Positions 29,671 to 37,282 of a stretch of DNA of 39,327 nt are shown here, one piece after another. The stretch's first letter is position 1. Each line of letters begins with the position of its first letter. A program made the translations under genes and the position numbers. The DNA is taken from positions 1 through 39,327 of the forward strand of contig JAFXOY010000020.1 of NCBI GenBank assembly GCA_017528375.1. Reading direction: 5' to 3'. Under the pieces are notes generated by a model. It made no database searches and was not told the origin of the DNA. It saw only the letters and a list, made by a program, of their open reading frames with translations. This stretch comes from Clostridia bacterium. Lineage in GTDB: Bacteria > Bacillota > Clostridia > TANB77 > CAG-508.

Positions 29671-31151
29671 TGACAAAAGAAGAATACTTAAAAGAATTAA
29701 ATAAGGCATTTGGTGATTTTAAGTTTTTTGAGGAAGATCATCACTATGAATATAAAGGCGAACGAGTTGGTATATCAGTTACTAGGTTAATTGAAGAATA
29801 TACTAATGAATTTGATAGTCAAGCAGTTGCTGAAAAAGTAGCTATTAGAGATAACAAATCAGTTCAAGAAGTATTAGATGAGTGGAAACAAAAAAATAAA
29901 TATGCTTGTGATAAAGGTCATTTAGGACATTTATACGCACAAAGTCTATGGAATGGTGAAAATGTATTAGATGAAATAGAAAAGTTCACAAATGGGTTAG
30001 AAACACCTTTAGATAAAATATTAGACCAAGCAGATAACTTCTATAATGATTATAAAGATAGACTAGAACATCTTGCTGATGAATATGTCATTGGTAGTGA
30101 AGAATATGATATTGCTTCGGCAATAGATCATTTATTTATCAATAAACTAACAAGTGGACTTTTATTAGTTGACTACAAAACAAATAGTGATATTCACAAA
30201 AATGAAAAGTATGCTAAAAACATGAAAGTACCTTTATCACATTTAAAGGATACAACAATTAATCACTACTTTATTCAGTTATCTATCTACAAATACCTAG
30301 TAGAAAAATACACCAACTTGAAAATTGAAGAAATGTTTATTGTATATTTTAGTGAGAATATCGAAAATTATGAGATAATCGAAATACCTTATTTAAAAGA
30401 TGAAGTAGAAGAAATTTTAGAGAATAGGAGGATTAAAGGAATGAACGGAATGGGAGTTCTATTAATGGGTGCTAGTGGAAGTGGTAAATCTACTAGTTTA
30501 AGAAATTTACCAGCAGAAGAAACTGCTATAATAAATATAACTAATAAGCCTATGCCTTTTCGCAACAAAGATAATAAAAAAATTGTATCTTTACAAAATT
30601 TTATAAAAGAAGGTGAAAAGGAAATAACTTATGAAGAATTATATAAGAGATTAATTGCAACTATAAAAGCAACTAAAAAAAGAATAATAGTTATTGATGA
30701 TAGTTCTTATATGATGGCATTTGAAAACTTTGAAAAAGCAACTAATAAGGGTTATGATAAATTTACAAGTATGGCAAAAAATTATTATGATTTAATAAAA
30801 AGTGCTATAAGTTGTGGTGATGAAAAAATAGTATATGTAATAACACACGAAGAAGTTGATGATGTTAATCAATTATATAGACCTAAAACTATAGGAAAAA
30901 TGTTAAGTAATCAATTGGTAATAGAAGGATTATTTAGTATAGTTCTAAGAAGTATGTATAAAAATGGAGAATATATATTTCAAACTCAAAATGATGGAAC
31001 TTCGGTTTGTAAATCACCAATGGATATGTTTGAGCAAAGAGAAATACCAAATGATTTGTTTGAAGTAGATAAAATTGTTAGAGAATATTATGGTTTTAAA
31101 CCAATTACTGAAAAAATAAAAAAAGAAAAACAACAAGTTGAAGAAAATTAA
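29670..31151 (+). CDS. PD-(D/E)XK nuclease fused to P-loop ATPase
   Basis: 493 residues. Residues 1-257: RecB/Cas4-like nuclease with 'SEEYDIASAIDHLFIN' and 'LLLVDYKTN' (DxK motif) near 150-172. Residues 258-493: AAA-type phage nucleotide-binding protein, Walker A GASGSGKST (267-275), Walker B 'IIVIDDSSYM' near 341. These are usually two genes. A perfect ribosome site AGGAGG (30426-30431) and ATG at 30441 (residue 258) remain at the junction, so the ATPase may also be made alone (236 aa). Likely role: DNA end processing and recombination with the SSB-like protein. Confidence 0.85.
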   Translation: MTKEEYLKELNKAFGDFKFFEEDHHYEYKGERVGISVTRLIEEYTNEFDSQAVAEKVAIRDNKSVQEVLDEWKQKNKYACDKGHLGHLYAQSLWNGENVLDEIEKFTNGLETPLDKILDQADNFYNDYKDRLEHLADEYVIGSEEYDIASAIDHLFINKLTSGLLLVDYKTNSDIHKNEKYAKNMKVPLSHLKDTTINHYFIQLSIYKYLVEKYTNLKIEEMFIVYFSENIENYEIIEIPYLKDEVEEILENRRIKGMNGMGVLLMGASGSGKSTSLRNLPAEETAIINITNKPMPFRNKDNKKIVSLQNFIKEGEKEITYEELYKRLIATIKATKKRIIVIDDSSYMMAFENFEKATNKGYDKFTSMAKNYYDLIKSAISCGDEKIVYVITHEEVDDVNQLYRPKTIGKMLSNQLVIEGLFSIVLRSMYKNGEYIFQTQNDGTSVCKSPMDMFEQREIPNDLFEVDKIVREYYGFKPITEKIKKEKQQVEEN

Positions 31152-31166
31152 AAAATATGATATAAT
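31138..31166 (+). promoter_or_regulatory. Sigma-A promoter of GIY-YIG endonuclease
   Basis: TTGAAG (31138-31143), 17 bp, TATAAT (31161-31166), TG at 31158-31159. Nearly the same -10 region as the HNH gene's promoter. Confidence 0.7.
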
Positions 31167-31171
31167 ATATT

Positions 31172-31280
31172 TGTCTAGGTAGAAAGAGTGTTTAATGATA
31201 TGTAGGACTACCTAGACAATAATCCTATGTATCATTAAGCACTTTTTCTTTACAATTTAAAGACAAAAGGTGGTGATATA
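31172..31280 (+). promoter_or_regulatory. Switch-like leader of GIY-YIG endonuclease
   Basis: A long stem of 25 pairs (31182-31206 with 31224-31248; three G-U in the core and one nearer the base) ends in TTTTTC-TTT like a terminator. Its loop has CTACCTAGACA (31208-31218), which can pair perfectly with TGTCTAGGTAG (31172-31182), or through CTACCT (31208-31213) with AGGTGG (31268-31273), the ribosome site. These pairings exclude each other in part, so the leader could switch translation or termination. Confidence 0.65.
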
Positions 31281-31877
31281 TTGGAAGAACATAATTACAC
31301 AGTTTATATGCACATTTGTCCTAATGGTAAAAAATATATTGGTATAACTAAACAATTACCTGAAAAAAGATGGAAAAAAGGTGATGGTTATAGGACACAA
31401 AAATATTTTAAAAGAGCAATACAAAAATATAGTTGGAATAATATACAACATATTATATTATTTAAAAATCTTACAAAAGAAGAAGCTTGCAATAAAGAAA
31501 TTGAACTAATAAAAAAATATAGGACTAATAATTATAAATATGGTTATAATGTTTCTTCTGGTGGAGATGGAGCAAATGGTGTAATAATAAGTGAAAGACA
31601 AAAAGAAATATTAAGAAAAGCATTAAAAGGAAATAAAAATGCAAAAGGTTATAAGCATACTAAAGAAGAATGTAAAAAAATGAAATTAGCAAAATTAGGC
31701 AAACCAAATATAAAATTAAGTAAGCGTGTATTATGTATAGAAACAAATAAAGAATATCCAAGTGTAGCAGAAGCACGAAGACAAACAAAAGTCAATCATA
31801 TAGATCAAGTTTGTAGAGGTGAAAGAAACTATGCTGGAATGATAGACAATGTAAAATTACATTGGAAATATATTTAA
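31281..31877 (+). CDS. GIY-YIG homing endonuclease
   Basis: 198 residues, TTG start, AAAGGTGG 8 bases upstream. N-terminal GIY-YIG nuclease 'YTVYMHICPNGKKYIGIT' with 'YFKRAIQKYSWNNIQHIILF' and 'EACNKEIELIKKYRT'; then NUMOD3-like 'GNKNAKGYKHTKEECKKMKL' and a C-terminal NUMOD1-like DNA-binding part 'VLCIETNKEYPSVAEARRQT'. It cuts DNA at a specific site to spread itself. It is a free-standing insertion between the nuclease-ATPase and the SSB-like gene, with its own promoter and folded leader. Confidence 0.9.
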   Translation: MEEHNYTVYMHICPNGKKYIGITKQLPEKRWKKGDGYRTQKYFKRAIQKYSWNNIQHIILFKNLTKEEACNKEIELIKKYRTNNYKYGYNVSSGGDGANGVIISERQKEILRKALKGNKNAKGYKHTKEECKKMKLAKLGKPNIKLSKRVLCIETNKEYPSVAEARRQTKVNHIDQVCRGERNYAGMIDNVKLHWKYI

Positions 31878-31897
31878 GAAAGAAGGAGATGAATAAT

Positions 31898-32110
31898 ATG
31901 GAAAAAATGGATAATTTTAAAAAAGAAATGGAAACAATAATAAATAAATTAGGGATTGATAATTACTTTGATATACCTGATTTTATATTAGCAGATTATC
32001 TTGCTAATCAATTAGAAGTATTAGATATAATTAAAACAAAAAAAGATAAATGGTATGGTAAAAAAATTACCATAAATGGTATTGAAGAAATAGAAAGTGA
32101 GGAAAAATAA
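31898..32110 (+). CDS. Hypothetical small phage protein
   Basis: 70 residues from the ATG at 31898 (AAGGAG at 31883-31888). The frame is open further up but no ribosome site suits. 'KKEMETIINKLGIDNYFDIP' and 'DFILADYLANQLEVLDIIKT' are helical; it ends acidic. The type recurs beside SSB-like proteins in gut phages. Function unknown. Confidence 0.65.
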   Translation: MEKMDNFKKEMETIINKLGIDNYFDIPDFILADYLANQLEVLDIIKTKKDKWYGKKITINGIEEIESEEK

Positions 32111-32111
32111 T

Positions 32112-32729
32112 ATGATATTAAAAAAAGCTGATAATTATGATGAAATCGAAGTAAATCAAGAATTTACACCACTTGAACTAGGTGGACACAAAGGAATTAT
32201 TAAGAAAGTAGAAGAATATACAAGCGAAATAAGTGGCAACACTTCACTTAAAGTTGCAGTTGATACTGATTCAACTGATAAACAACCACATTATTATCAG
32301 GAACAATTTGATAACAATACAAACGCAGATAAAAAATGGTCTACAGGTGCAACAAAATATGTTTCACTTAAAGAAGACGAAAATTGTGTAAGAATGTTGA
32401 AAGCATTTATTACAGCCGTTGAAAATTCAAATCCAAACTTTACTTATGATTGGAACAAAGATATAAACCAATTAAATGGTAAAAAAGTAGGATTAGTATT
32501 TGGTTGGGAAGAATATGAAAAACAAGATGGTAGTATTGGAACAGCAACTAAACTAACTCAATTTAGAAGCATTGATAAAGTAGACAATGTTAAAATTCCA
32601 AAAGTAAAATTACTTGATGGATCATTCGTTGAATATGAGAGTTATCACAAGTCAACTACTAACGAAGTTCCTAGTGAATTTACTAATATAACAGTAGTTG
32701 ACAATGATGATTCACCATTTGAAATATAA
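32112..32729 (+). CDS. SSB-like protein (DUF669-type)
   Basis: 205 residues from the ATG at 32112 (GAGG at 32099-32102); an in-frame GTG at 32097 overlaps that site. 'PLELGGHKGIIKKVEEYTSE' starts an OB-like beta domain with 'SLKVAVDTDSTDKQPHYYQE' and 'NGKKVGLVFGWEEYEKQDGS'. The C-terminus is acidic and ends DDSPFEI, like the partner-binding tail of single-strand binding proteins. It probably coats ssDNA during replication and recombination with the 29670 product. Confidence 0.8.
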   Translation: MILKKADNYDEIEVNQEFTPLELGGHKGIIKKVEEYTSEISGNTSLKVAVDTDSTDKQPHYYQEQFDNNTNADKKWSTGATKYVSLKEDENCVRMLKAFITAVENSNPNFTYDWNKDINQLNGKKVGLVFGWEEYEKQDGSIGTATKLTQFRSIDKVDNVKIPKVKLLDGSFVEYESYHKSTTNEVPSEFTNITVVDNDDSPFEI

Positions 32730-32738
32730 TAAAAATTA

Positions 32739-32764
32739 GGCAACTGTAAAGTTGTCTTTTTTTT
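32739..32764 (+). terminator. Intrinsic terminator
   Basis: GGCAACT/AGTTGTC (32739-32745/32750-32756, one G-U), loop GTAA, T8. Separates the recombination and replication operons. Confidence 0.88.
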
Positions 32765-32785
32765 GTTTTTTTATTAAAAAGGGTA

Positions 32786-32814
32786 TTGACTATCAAAAAA
32801 ATAAGATATATAAT
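32786..32814 (+). promoter_or_regulatory. Sigma-A promoter of replication operon
   Basis: TTGACT (32786-32791), 17 bp, TATAAT (32809-32814). Drives the HTH, helicase loader and DnaB genes. Confidence 0.8.
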
Positions 32815-32845
32815 CTAATTATAAAAAGTAGAAAGGAGATAAAGT

Positions 32846-33049
32846 ATGTGGACTTTTAAAGACAAAGAAGTAGCTAAAACTTACAACAAATCACAAATGG
32901 CAAAAGTTGTTGGATTAAATGCTGACACATTAAGAAGAATTATTAATGGTAAACAAGAATGTTCTAAACTTGTTGCTTATTGCATAACTAAATTCTTAAA
33001 TAGTGAAGCTGAAATTGAAGATTATTTTAATTTAGTAAAGGAGGCATAA
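32846..33049 (+). CDS. Cro-like HTH regulator
   Basis: 67 residues, AAAGGAG upstream. 'AKTYNKSQMAKVVGLNADTL' and 'RRIINGKQECSKLVAYCITK' give a helix-turn-helix of the XRE/Cro type (recognition helix around NADTLRRIINGK). First gene of the replication operon, two bases before the helicase loader gene; probably controls its own promoter, though no clear dyad is seen there. Confidence 0.75.
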   Translation: MWTFKDKEVAKTYNKSQMAKVVGLNADTLRRIINGKQECSKLVAYCITKFLNSEAEIEDYFNLVKEA

Positions 33050-33050
33050 T

Positions 33051-33761
33051 ATGGAAAATAAATCTCCAGGATTTGTTTTAGAAAGAGATCAGAAAACTAT
33101 AATTGAAGAACTAACCAATGAAGAAGCTGGTATTATTTTTAAAGCAATTTATGAATATGAAACAACTAAACAAGAACCAAAACTTGATAAATTTTTAAGA
33201 ATAGTATTTAAGCAATTTAAAATAAAATTAGATTTTTATGACAATGCTTATTTACAAAAATGCTTAATAAATAAAGAAAATGCCGAAAAAAGATGGCAAA
33301 ATAAAAATGCGAACGCATGCGACCGTATGCAAATGGATGCAAATAAAAGAAAAGAAAATAAAAATAAATTAAATAAAAGTAAATTAAATCAAATTAAATT
33401 AAATAATAATAATACACCTAAAGGTGTATATAGTCGAGTAGGACTCGACGAGACACAGCTTTTTTCTGAAATTATTGCTTGTTTTAACAAAGTTGGCGTA
33501 AAAGAAGATAGCTTTGTTAGAAATAAAAAAGAATTTCATTTTAAAAATACAAAGACTAATCAAGAATTAATACAAAATATTTTAGACCAAGGTTATACAA
33601 AAGATGATATTATGGATGTTATTTATTTGAAATATGACCAATGGATTGAAAATAATGATAAGAATAATAAAGATATGTCAACTTATTATCGACCAAGCAC
33701 AATACTTGGAGATAAGTTTGATGAATACTTACAGGAAGCAAAAATGAAGGAGATAAGTTAG
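33051..33761 (+). CDS. Replication initiator / helicase loader
   Basis: 236 residues. N-terminal part 'LTNEEAGIIFKAIYEYETTK' with 'LDKFLRIVFKQFKIKLDFYD' is DUF6291-like; then an Asn/Lys-rich linker (about 82-125); the C-terminal domain 'LIQNILDQGYTKDDIMDVIY' and 'STYYRPSTILGDKFDEYLQE' matches the conserved phage C-terminal (phg_2220_C) domain of DnaD-like primosomal proteins. It would bind the origin and load DnaB. The linker-coding DNA holds the origin-like array at 33307-33449. Confidence 0.82.
   Translation: MENKSPGFVLERDQKTIIEELTNEEAGIIFKAIYEYETTKQEPKLDKFLRIVFKQFKIKLDFYDNAYLQKCLINKENAEKRWQNKNANACDRMQMDANKRKENKNKLNKSKLNQIKLNNNNTPKGVYSRVGLDETQLFSEIIACFNKVGVKEDSFVRNKKEFHFKNTKTNQELIQNILDQGYTKDDIMDVIYLKYDQWIENNDKNNKDMSTYYRPSTILGDKFDEYLQEAKMKEIS
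33307..33449. other. Candidate replication origin
   Basis: Four ATGC boxes start exactly 10 bp apart (33307, 33317, 33327, 33337), each continuing RAM (ATGCGAACGC, ATGCGACCGT, ATGCAAATGG, ATGCAAATAA). Next is a 70-bp tract (33341-33411) almost free of G and C. Then come an 18-bp palindrome ATACACCT-AA-AGGTGTAT (33412-33429) and GTCGAG-TAGGA-CTCGAC (33433-33449). Iterons, AT-rich unwinding tract and palindromes inside the initiator gene are the usual form of a theta origin in Gram-positive phages. Confidence 0.6.
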
Positions 33762-33762
33762 T

Positions 33763-35082
33763 ATGGAAAACACAAAAGATTTAGAGTTTAGGATTTTTGC
33801 TTGTATATTATTACATCCTGAAATTATCGAGCAATTTGATTTTGAAGAAAAATATTTTAAATATAGCAATATTCTTAAATATATGGCTGAATTATATTAT
33901 AAATATCAGAGTTTAGATATTAATATTATTACTGAAGACGGAAAAAATGAAACTGCTATGAAACTTATTATTGATTTGTTAGATTATGAAGTTAGTTGGC
34001 AAAGTATATTTGGTTATTATAAACAATTAAAAGAAACTTGGCGAAATAATAATATTGACTTGGTTACTAATCAATTTAAAAGAAAAGAAATATCTTATAA
34101 TGATTTTACTAAAAAAATGTTTGAATTGACTAATGACGATTTTGACGATGAAGAATTGTTAAAACCAAATCAAATTGACAATGAATTAAAAGTTGAACGT
34201 GAATATACTTATATTGACGAGCTAGATTATTTATTAAAAGGCTTGGAATATGGAAAACTAAACTTATTTAGTGGTATTACCAATCATGGTAAAACTACAC
34301 TTATGATACAACTTGCAAAGAACTTTATTAGGCAACATAAAAAAGTATTTTACTTTAGTGGCGAACAAACTGCTGGTGAATTTAAGAATTATTTATATGT
34401 TGGTATGTGCCAAAAGGATCAGTTGGAATTTGTTAGAGATGAACATAATCCACGTATTTATGATACAAAACCAACAGATGAAGTATTACAATATTTTGAC
34501 AACATTTATGCTAATGATTTTGTTGTTTATAATAATAACATTATTCAAAACGATGTCGACAAAATGATTAAGGTTATGAAGAAAGCATTTAATCAAGGCG
34601 TAAGAATATTCTTTATAGATAACTTTATGCAGTTAGATAATAGTGAAAAATTGGAAGAACAAACTAGAATCGTGGAGCTATTTAAAAGATTTGCCATGAA
34701 AAACAATGTTATAGTTTGTTTGGTAGCACACCCTAGAAAGACACAATTTATGAAATCAAGACTTACTATATTTGATATTGCTGGTACTCAAAACATTGCT
34801 AATAAGTCGGCTAATATTTGTACAATTATGAGAACCGACTTATTAAATGAAGCTGACTACAACGAAGTTGGAACTGTTTTAATGAATAACAATTATAACA
34901 TTACAAATTGTGATGCAGTTGTTGAAGTTCTTAAAACCAAAGGTAATGCTTGTAAAATGGTGGGGTTAAAATATAACAAGGAACTTAAAAATTATTATGA
35001 AGCGCCACATTGTACTCAACAGGAATTACAAAGTTTTCAAGAAAGCAAAAATAAAAAAAGGAGAAATGGTAGTTATGAATAA
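33763..35082 (+). CDS. DnaB-like replicative helicase
   Basis: 439 residues, one base after the loader gene. The N-terminal helical domain (1-130) is followed by a RecA-type motor with Walker A 'GITNHGKTT' near residue 170, 'VFYFSGEQTAGEFKNYLY', Walker B 'VRIFFIDNFMQLD', then 'NVIVCLVAHPRK' and 'IAGTQNIANKSANICTIM', the DnaB_C motifs. It unwinds DNA at the fork. No primase domain or phage DNA polymerase is seen, so host primase and polymerase are needed. Confidence 0.92.
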   Translation: MENTKDLEFRIFACILLHPEIIEQFDFEEKYFKYSNILKYMAELYYKYQSLDINIITEDGKNETAMKLIIDLLDYEVSWQSIFGYYKQLKETWRNNNIDLVTNQFKRKEISYNDFTKKMFELTNDDFDDEELLKPNQIDNELKVEREYTYIDELDYLLKGLEYGKLNLFSGITNHGKTTLMIQLAKNFIRQHKKVFYFSGEQTAGEFKNYLYVGMCQKDQLEFVRDEHNPRIYDTKPTDEVLQYFDNIYANDFVVYNNNIIQNDVDKMIKVMKKAFNQGVRIFFIDNFMQLDNSEKLEEQTRIVELFKRFAMKNNVIVCLVAHPRKTQFMKSRLTIFDIAGTQNIANKSANICTIMRTDLLNEADYNEVGTVLMNNNYNITNCDAVVEVLKTKGNACKMVGLKYNKELKNYYEAPHCTQQELQSFQESKNKKRRNGSYE

Positions 35083-35233
35083 TTATTTTATTAAAATATT
35101 AGATAAAACAAGTAATAAAACTTGGCAAGAAGATTTTAATAATTATGAGGAGTTTAGAAAAAGATTTTATAGATTAAAATATAGCAAAAAATTAATTGTT
35201 ATTAGCAGAAGTTTATTAGAAGGTGAGGTGTAA
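35075..35233 (+). CDS. Hypothetical small phage protein
   Basis: 52 residues from the ATG at 35075 (GGAG at 35060-35063; the ATG at 35066 is too close). Overlaps the helicase gene by 8 bases. 'NYFIKILDKTSNKTWQEDFN' and 'EEFRKRFYRLKYSKKLIVIS' form a beta-helix-beta pattern seen in many tiny phage proteins. Function unknown. Confidence 0.6.
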   Translation: MNNYFIKILDKTSNKTWQEDFNNYEEFRKRFYRLKYSKKLIVISRSLLEGEV

Positions 35234-35235
35234 AT

Positions 35236-35460
35236 ATGGAATTATGGATAAGAAGTCAAGATAAAACAGTATTAACAAAAATAAATAGTATTGGAATTGA
35301 ATATGATAAAAAATTAATTGGGTATGGTAATGTTTGTGTAAAATTAGGTGAATATGCTACAAAAGAAAGAGCATTAGAAGTATTAGATGAAATTCAAAAA
35401 TATATACTATTACCAAATACTGATAATAGTGCTTATGTATATGAAATGCCAAAAGATTAA
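35236..35460 (+). CDS. Conserved small phage protein
   Basis: 74 residues, AGGTGAGGTG upstream. 'MELWIRSQDKTVLTKINSIG' and 'LGEYATKERALEVLDEIQKY', ending VYEMPKD, match a small protein type common in phages and plasmids of Firmicutes. Role unknown. It leads the methyltransferase gene group. Confidence 0.7.
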   Translation: MELWIRSQDKTVLTKINSIGIEYDKKLIGYGNVCVKLGEYATKERALEVLDEIQKYILLPNTDNSAYVYEMPKD

Positions 35461-35475
35461 ATTGGAGGGGAAAAT

Positions 35476-36309
35476 ATGAAATTTGAAGATATGATAAATA
35501 CAATACAATTAGGAGATTGTTATGAATTAATTAAGAATATTCCTGATAAAAGTATTGATTTGGTGTATATAGACATACCATATTTATTTAAAGCACATGG
35601 TGGAGGTACAAGTGAATTAGCAAAAAGAAGTGCTAAAAACAGAAGTGAACTTGTTGGATTAAAATATGATGAATCAAAATCAGCAGCAGAAAATATGAAA
35701 AATGCAAATCATAATAAAGGAAATATTAAAGATATTACAAGTGGTATTGATTATGCCATATTTGATGAATTATGTAGGATAATGAAAAATATTCATATTT
35801 ATATATGGTGTAGTAAAGACCAAATATTAGATATAATGAATTATTTTATAAATAAAGGTTGTGTAAATGATTTACTTGTTTGGTGCAAAACAAATCCTAT
35901 TCCTGTTGGAAATAATACATTTTTACCTGATATTGAATATTGTTTATTTTTTAGAGAACCTAATAAAACAAAATTAAATGATGGTTATGAATTAAAAAGT
36001 AAATGGTATGTTAGTCCTATAAATAAAAGTGATAAAGACTTATTTAATCACCCTACAATAAAACCATTAGAACTTGTTAAAAGACATATATTACATAGTA
36101 CACAAGAAAATAACATAGTATTAGATTGTTTTTGTGGAAGTGGTACAACTTGTGTGGCAGCTAAAGAAATAGGAAGAAGATTTATAGGTATGGAAATTGA
36201 TCCAGAATATCACAAAATAGCAGTTGACCGTTTAAATGGAATAACTGCAAATGGTCAAACAAGTATATTTACTGATTTTGATAATTTAGGTGGTGACAAT
36301 AATGAATAA
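35476..36309 (+). CDS. DNA methyltransferase, N4/N6 type
   Basis: 277 residues, GGAGGGG upstream. Catalytic motif DIPY at 33-36 (in the place of DPPY), a target-recognition stretch in the middle, and the SAM-binding motif DCFCGSGT at 217-224 with 'GRRFIGMEIDPEYHKIAVDR'. The order catalytic then SAM-binding is the beta class (N6_N4_Mtase family). It methylates an amino group of A or C, likely to guard phage DNA from host restriction. No restriction gene is adjacent. Second residue Ile instead of Pro is a tolerated variant. Confidence 0.9.
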   Translation: MKFEDMINTIQLGDCYELIKNIPDKSIDLVYIDIPYLFKAHGGGTSELAKRSAKNRSELVGLKYDESKSAAENMKNANHNKGNIKDITSGIDYAIFDELCRIMKNIHIYIWCSKDQILDIMNYFINKGCVNDLLVWCKTNPIPVGNNTFLPDIEYCLFFREPNKTKLNDGYELKSKWYVSPINKSDKDLFNHPTIKPLELVKRHILHSTQENNIVLDCFCGSGTTCVAAKEIGRRFIGMEIDPEYHKIAVDRLNGITANGQTSIFTDFDNLGGDNNE

Positions 36310-36538
36310 ATGTGAATGGTGTGAAGAAGGTAGATATACTTCTATTATACCAACAAGGAATATGAATAGTAGATTTAATGCATTATATTGTTTAGATTTA
36401 CAAGAAAATGAAAAAGGTTATTTTATGGAAATTTATAGACAAAAACCTCCACAAGTTTATTGGAATACATTATTTAAAAAGCAAATAAATTATTGTCCAT
36501 TTTGTGGAAGAAAGTTAGAAAGTGAATCAAATGAATAA
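36302..36538 (+). CDS. Zinc-ribbon protein
   Basis: 78 residues from the ATG at 36302 (AGGTGGTG at 36288-36295), overlapping the methyltransferase stop. 'NKCEWCEEGRYT' at the start and 'INYCPFCGRKLESESNE' at the end supply two CxxC pairs of a zinc ribbon. Such proteins are common in phage early regions; nucleic acid or protein binding is possible. No further assignment. Confidence 0.75.
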   Translation: MNKCEWCEEGRYTSIIPTRNMNSRFNALYCLDLQENEKGYFMEIYRQKPPQVYWNTLFKKQINYCPFCGRKLESESNE

Positions 36539-36980
36539 TTTAATTATTGTTGATACTCGAGAAAAAGGGCATAAATCTATTCTTAAATACTTTGATGAAC
36601 ACAATATTGATTACATTACAAGTAAATTAAATTATGGTGATTATAAAATATACAAAGACAATAGTGTAGTTATAGATCGTAAGGATTCACTTTTAGAATT
36701 AATAGGAAACTTATGTCATACAAGTGAACACGAACGAATTAAAAGAGAAATAACTCGTGCTAAAGAAGATGACTGCAAAGATTTTATATTTCTTATAGCT
36801 GAATCTAAAATTAAATCAGTTGAAGATATTAAAAATTGGAGTTCGCCACATACAAAGGTAAAAGGTGAAACTTTATTAAAAATAATGATTACTATGAAAA
36901 ATAAATATGGTGTTAGATTTATAATATGCCCTAGAAAGAATATGGGGAAGAAAATTATTGAATTATTAGGAGGTAAATAA
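36531..36980 (+). CDS. ERCC4/XPF-type nuclease
   Basis: 149 residues from the ATG at 36531 (a GTG at 36522 is in frame). The nuclease core is clear: VDTREK (7-12), GDY (36-38) and IDRK (48-51), then 'CHTSEHERIKREITRAKEDD' and 'DFIFLIAESKIKSVEDIKNW'. This is the metal-dependent ERCC4 fold that cuts branched DNA. It could resolve recombination or packaging intermediates. Overlaps neighbours at both ends. Confidence 0.88.
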   Translation: MNNLIIVDTREKGHKSILKYFDEHNIDYITSKLNYGDYKIYKDNSVVIDRKDSLLELIGNLCHTSEHERIKREITRAKEDDCKDFIFLIAESKIKSVEDIKNWSSPHTKVKGETLLKIMITMKNKYGVRFIICPRKNMGKKIIELLGGK

Positions 36981-37282
36981 TGGAAGGATATTTAGCATTG
37001 ATAAAAGAGCAACGAGAAGAAATTGACAAACTTAAAGAAAATTATGAAACAAGTGTGGAACATTTACATAATGAATTAAGAAAGCAAAGAAAAACAATTA
37101 AATATTATTTGAGTGAATATGAAAGATTGGATAATATATTAAAAAAATTAAAAGAAATGTTTGCAAATGATGATAAAAAAATAAAAGAATATAATATACA
37201 ACACCCTGAGAATCCATTAGAAAACTATTCGAAATATTATTTAGATAAAATATTAGAATTGGAGAAAGATGAAAATAAATAA
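36980..37282 (+). CDS. Hypothetical coiled-coil protein
   Basis: 100 residues, start coupled to the previous stop, AGGAGG upstream. 'LIKEQREEIDKLKENYETSV' and 'EYERLDNILKKLKEMFANDD' are coiled coil; the end is 'NPLENYSKYYLDKILELEKD'. Overlaps the next gene by 14 bases. No known function. Confidence 0.65.
   Translation: MEGYLALIKEQREEIDKLKENYETSVEHLHNELRKQRKTIKYYLSEYERLDNILKKLKEMFANDDKKIKEYNIQHPENPLENYSKYYLDKILELEKDENK

Noticed and set aside
28309-33049. Lysogeny module (CI/Cro switch and integrase)
   Set aside because: The HTH and RHH proteins are short regulators. No tyrosine or serine recombinase, excisionase or attachment-site candidate was found anywhere on the circle.
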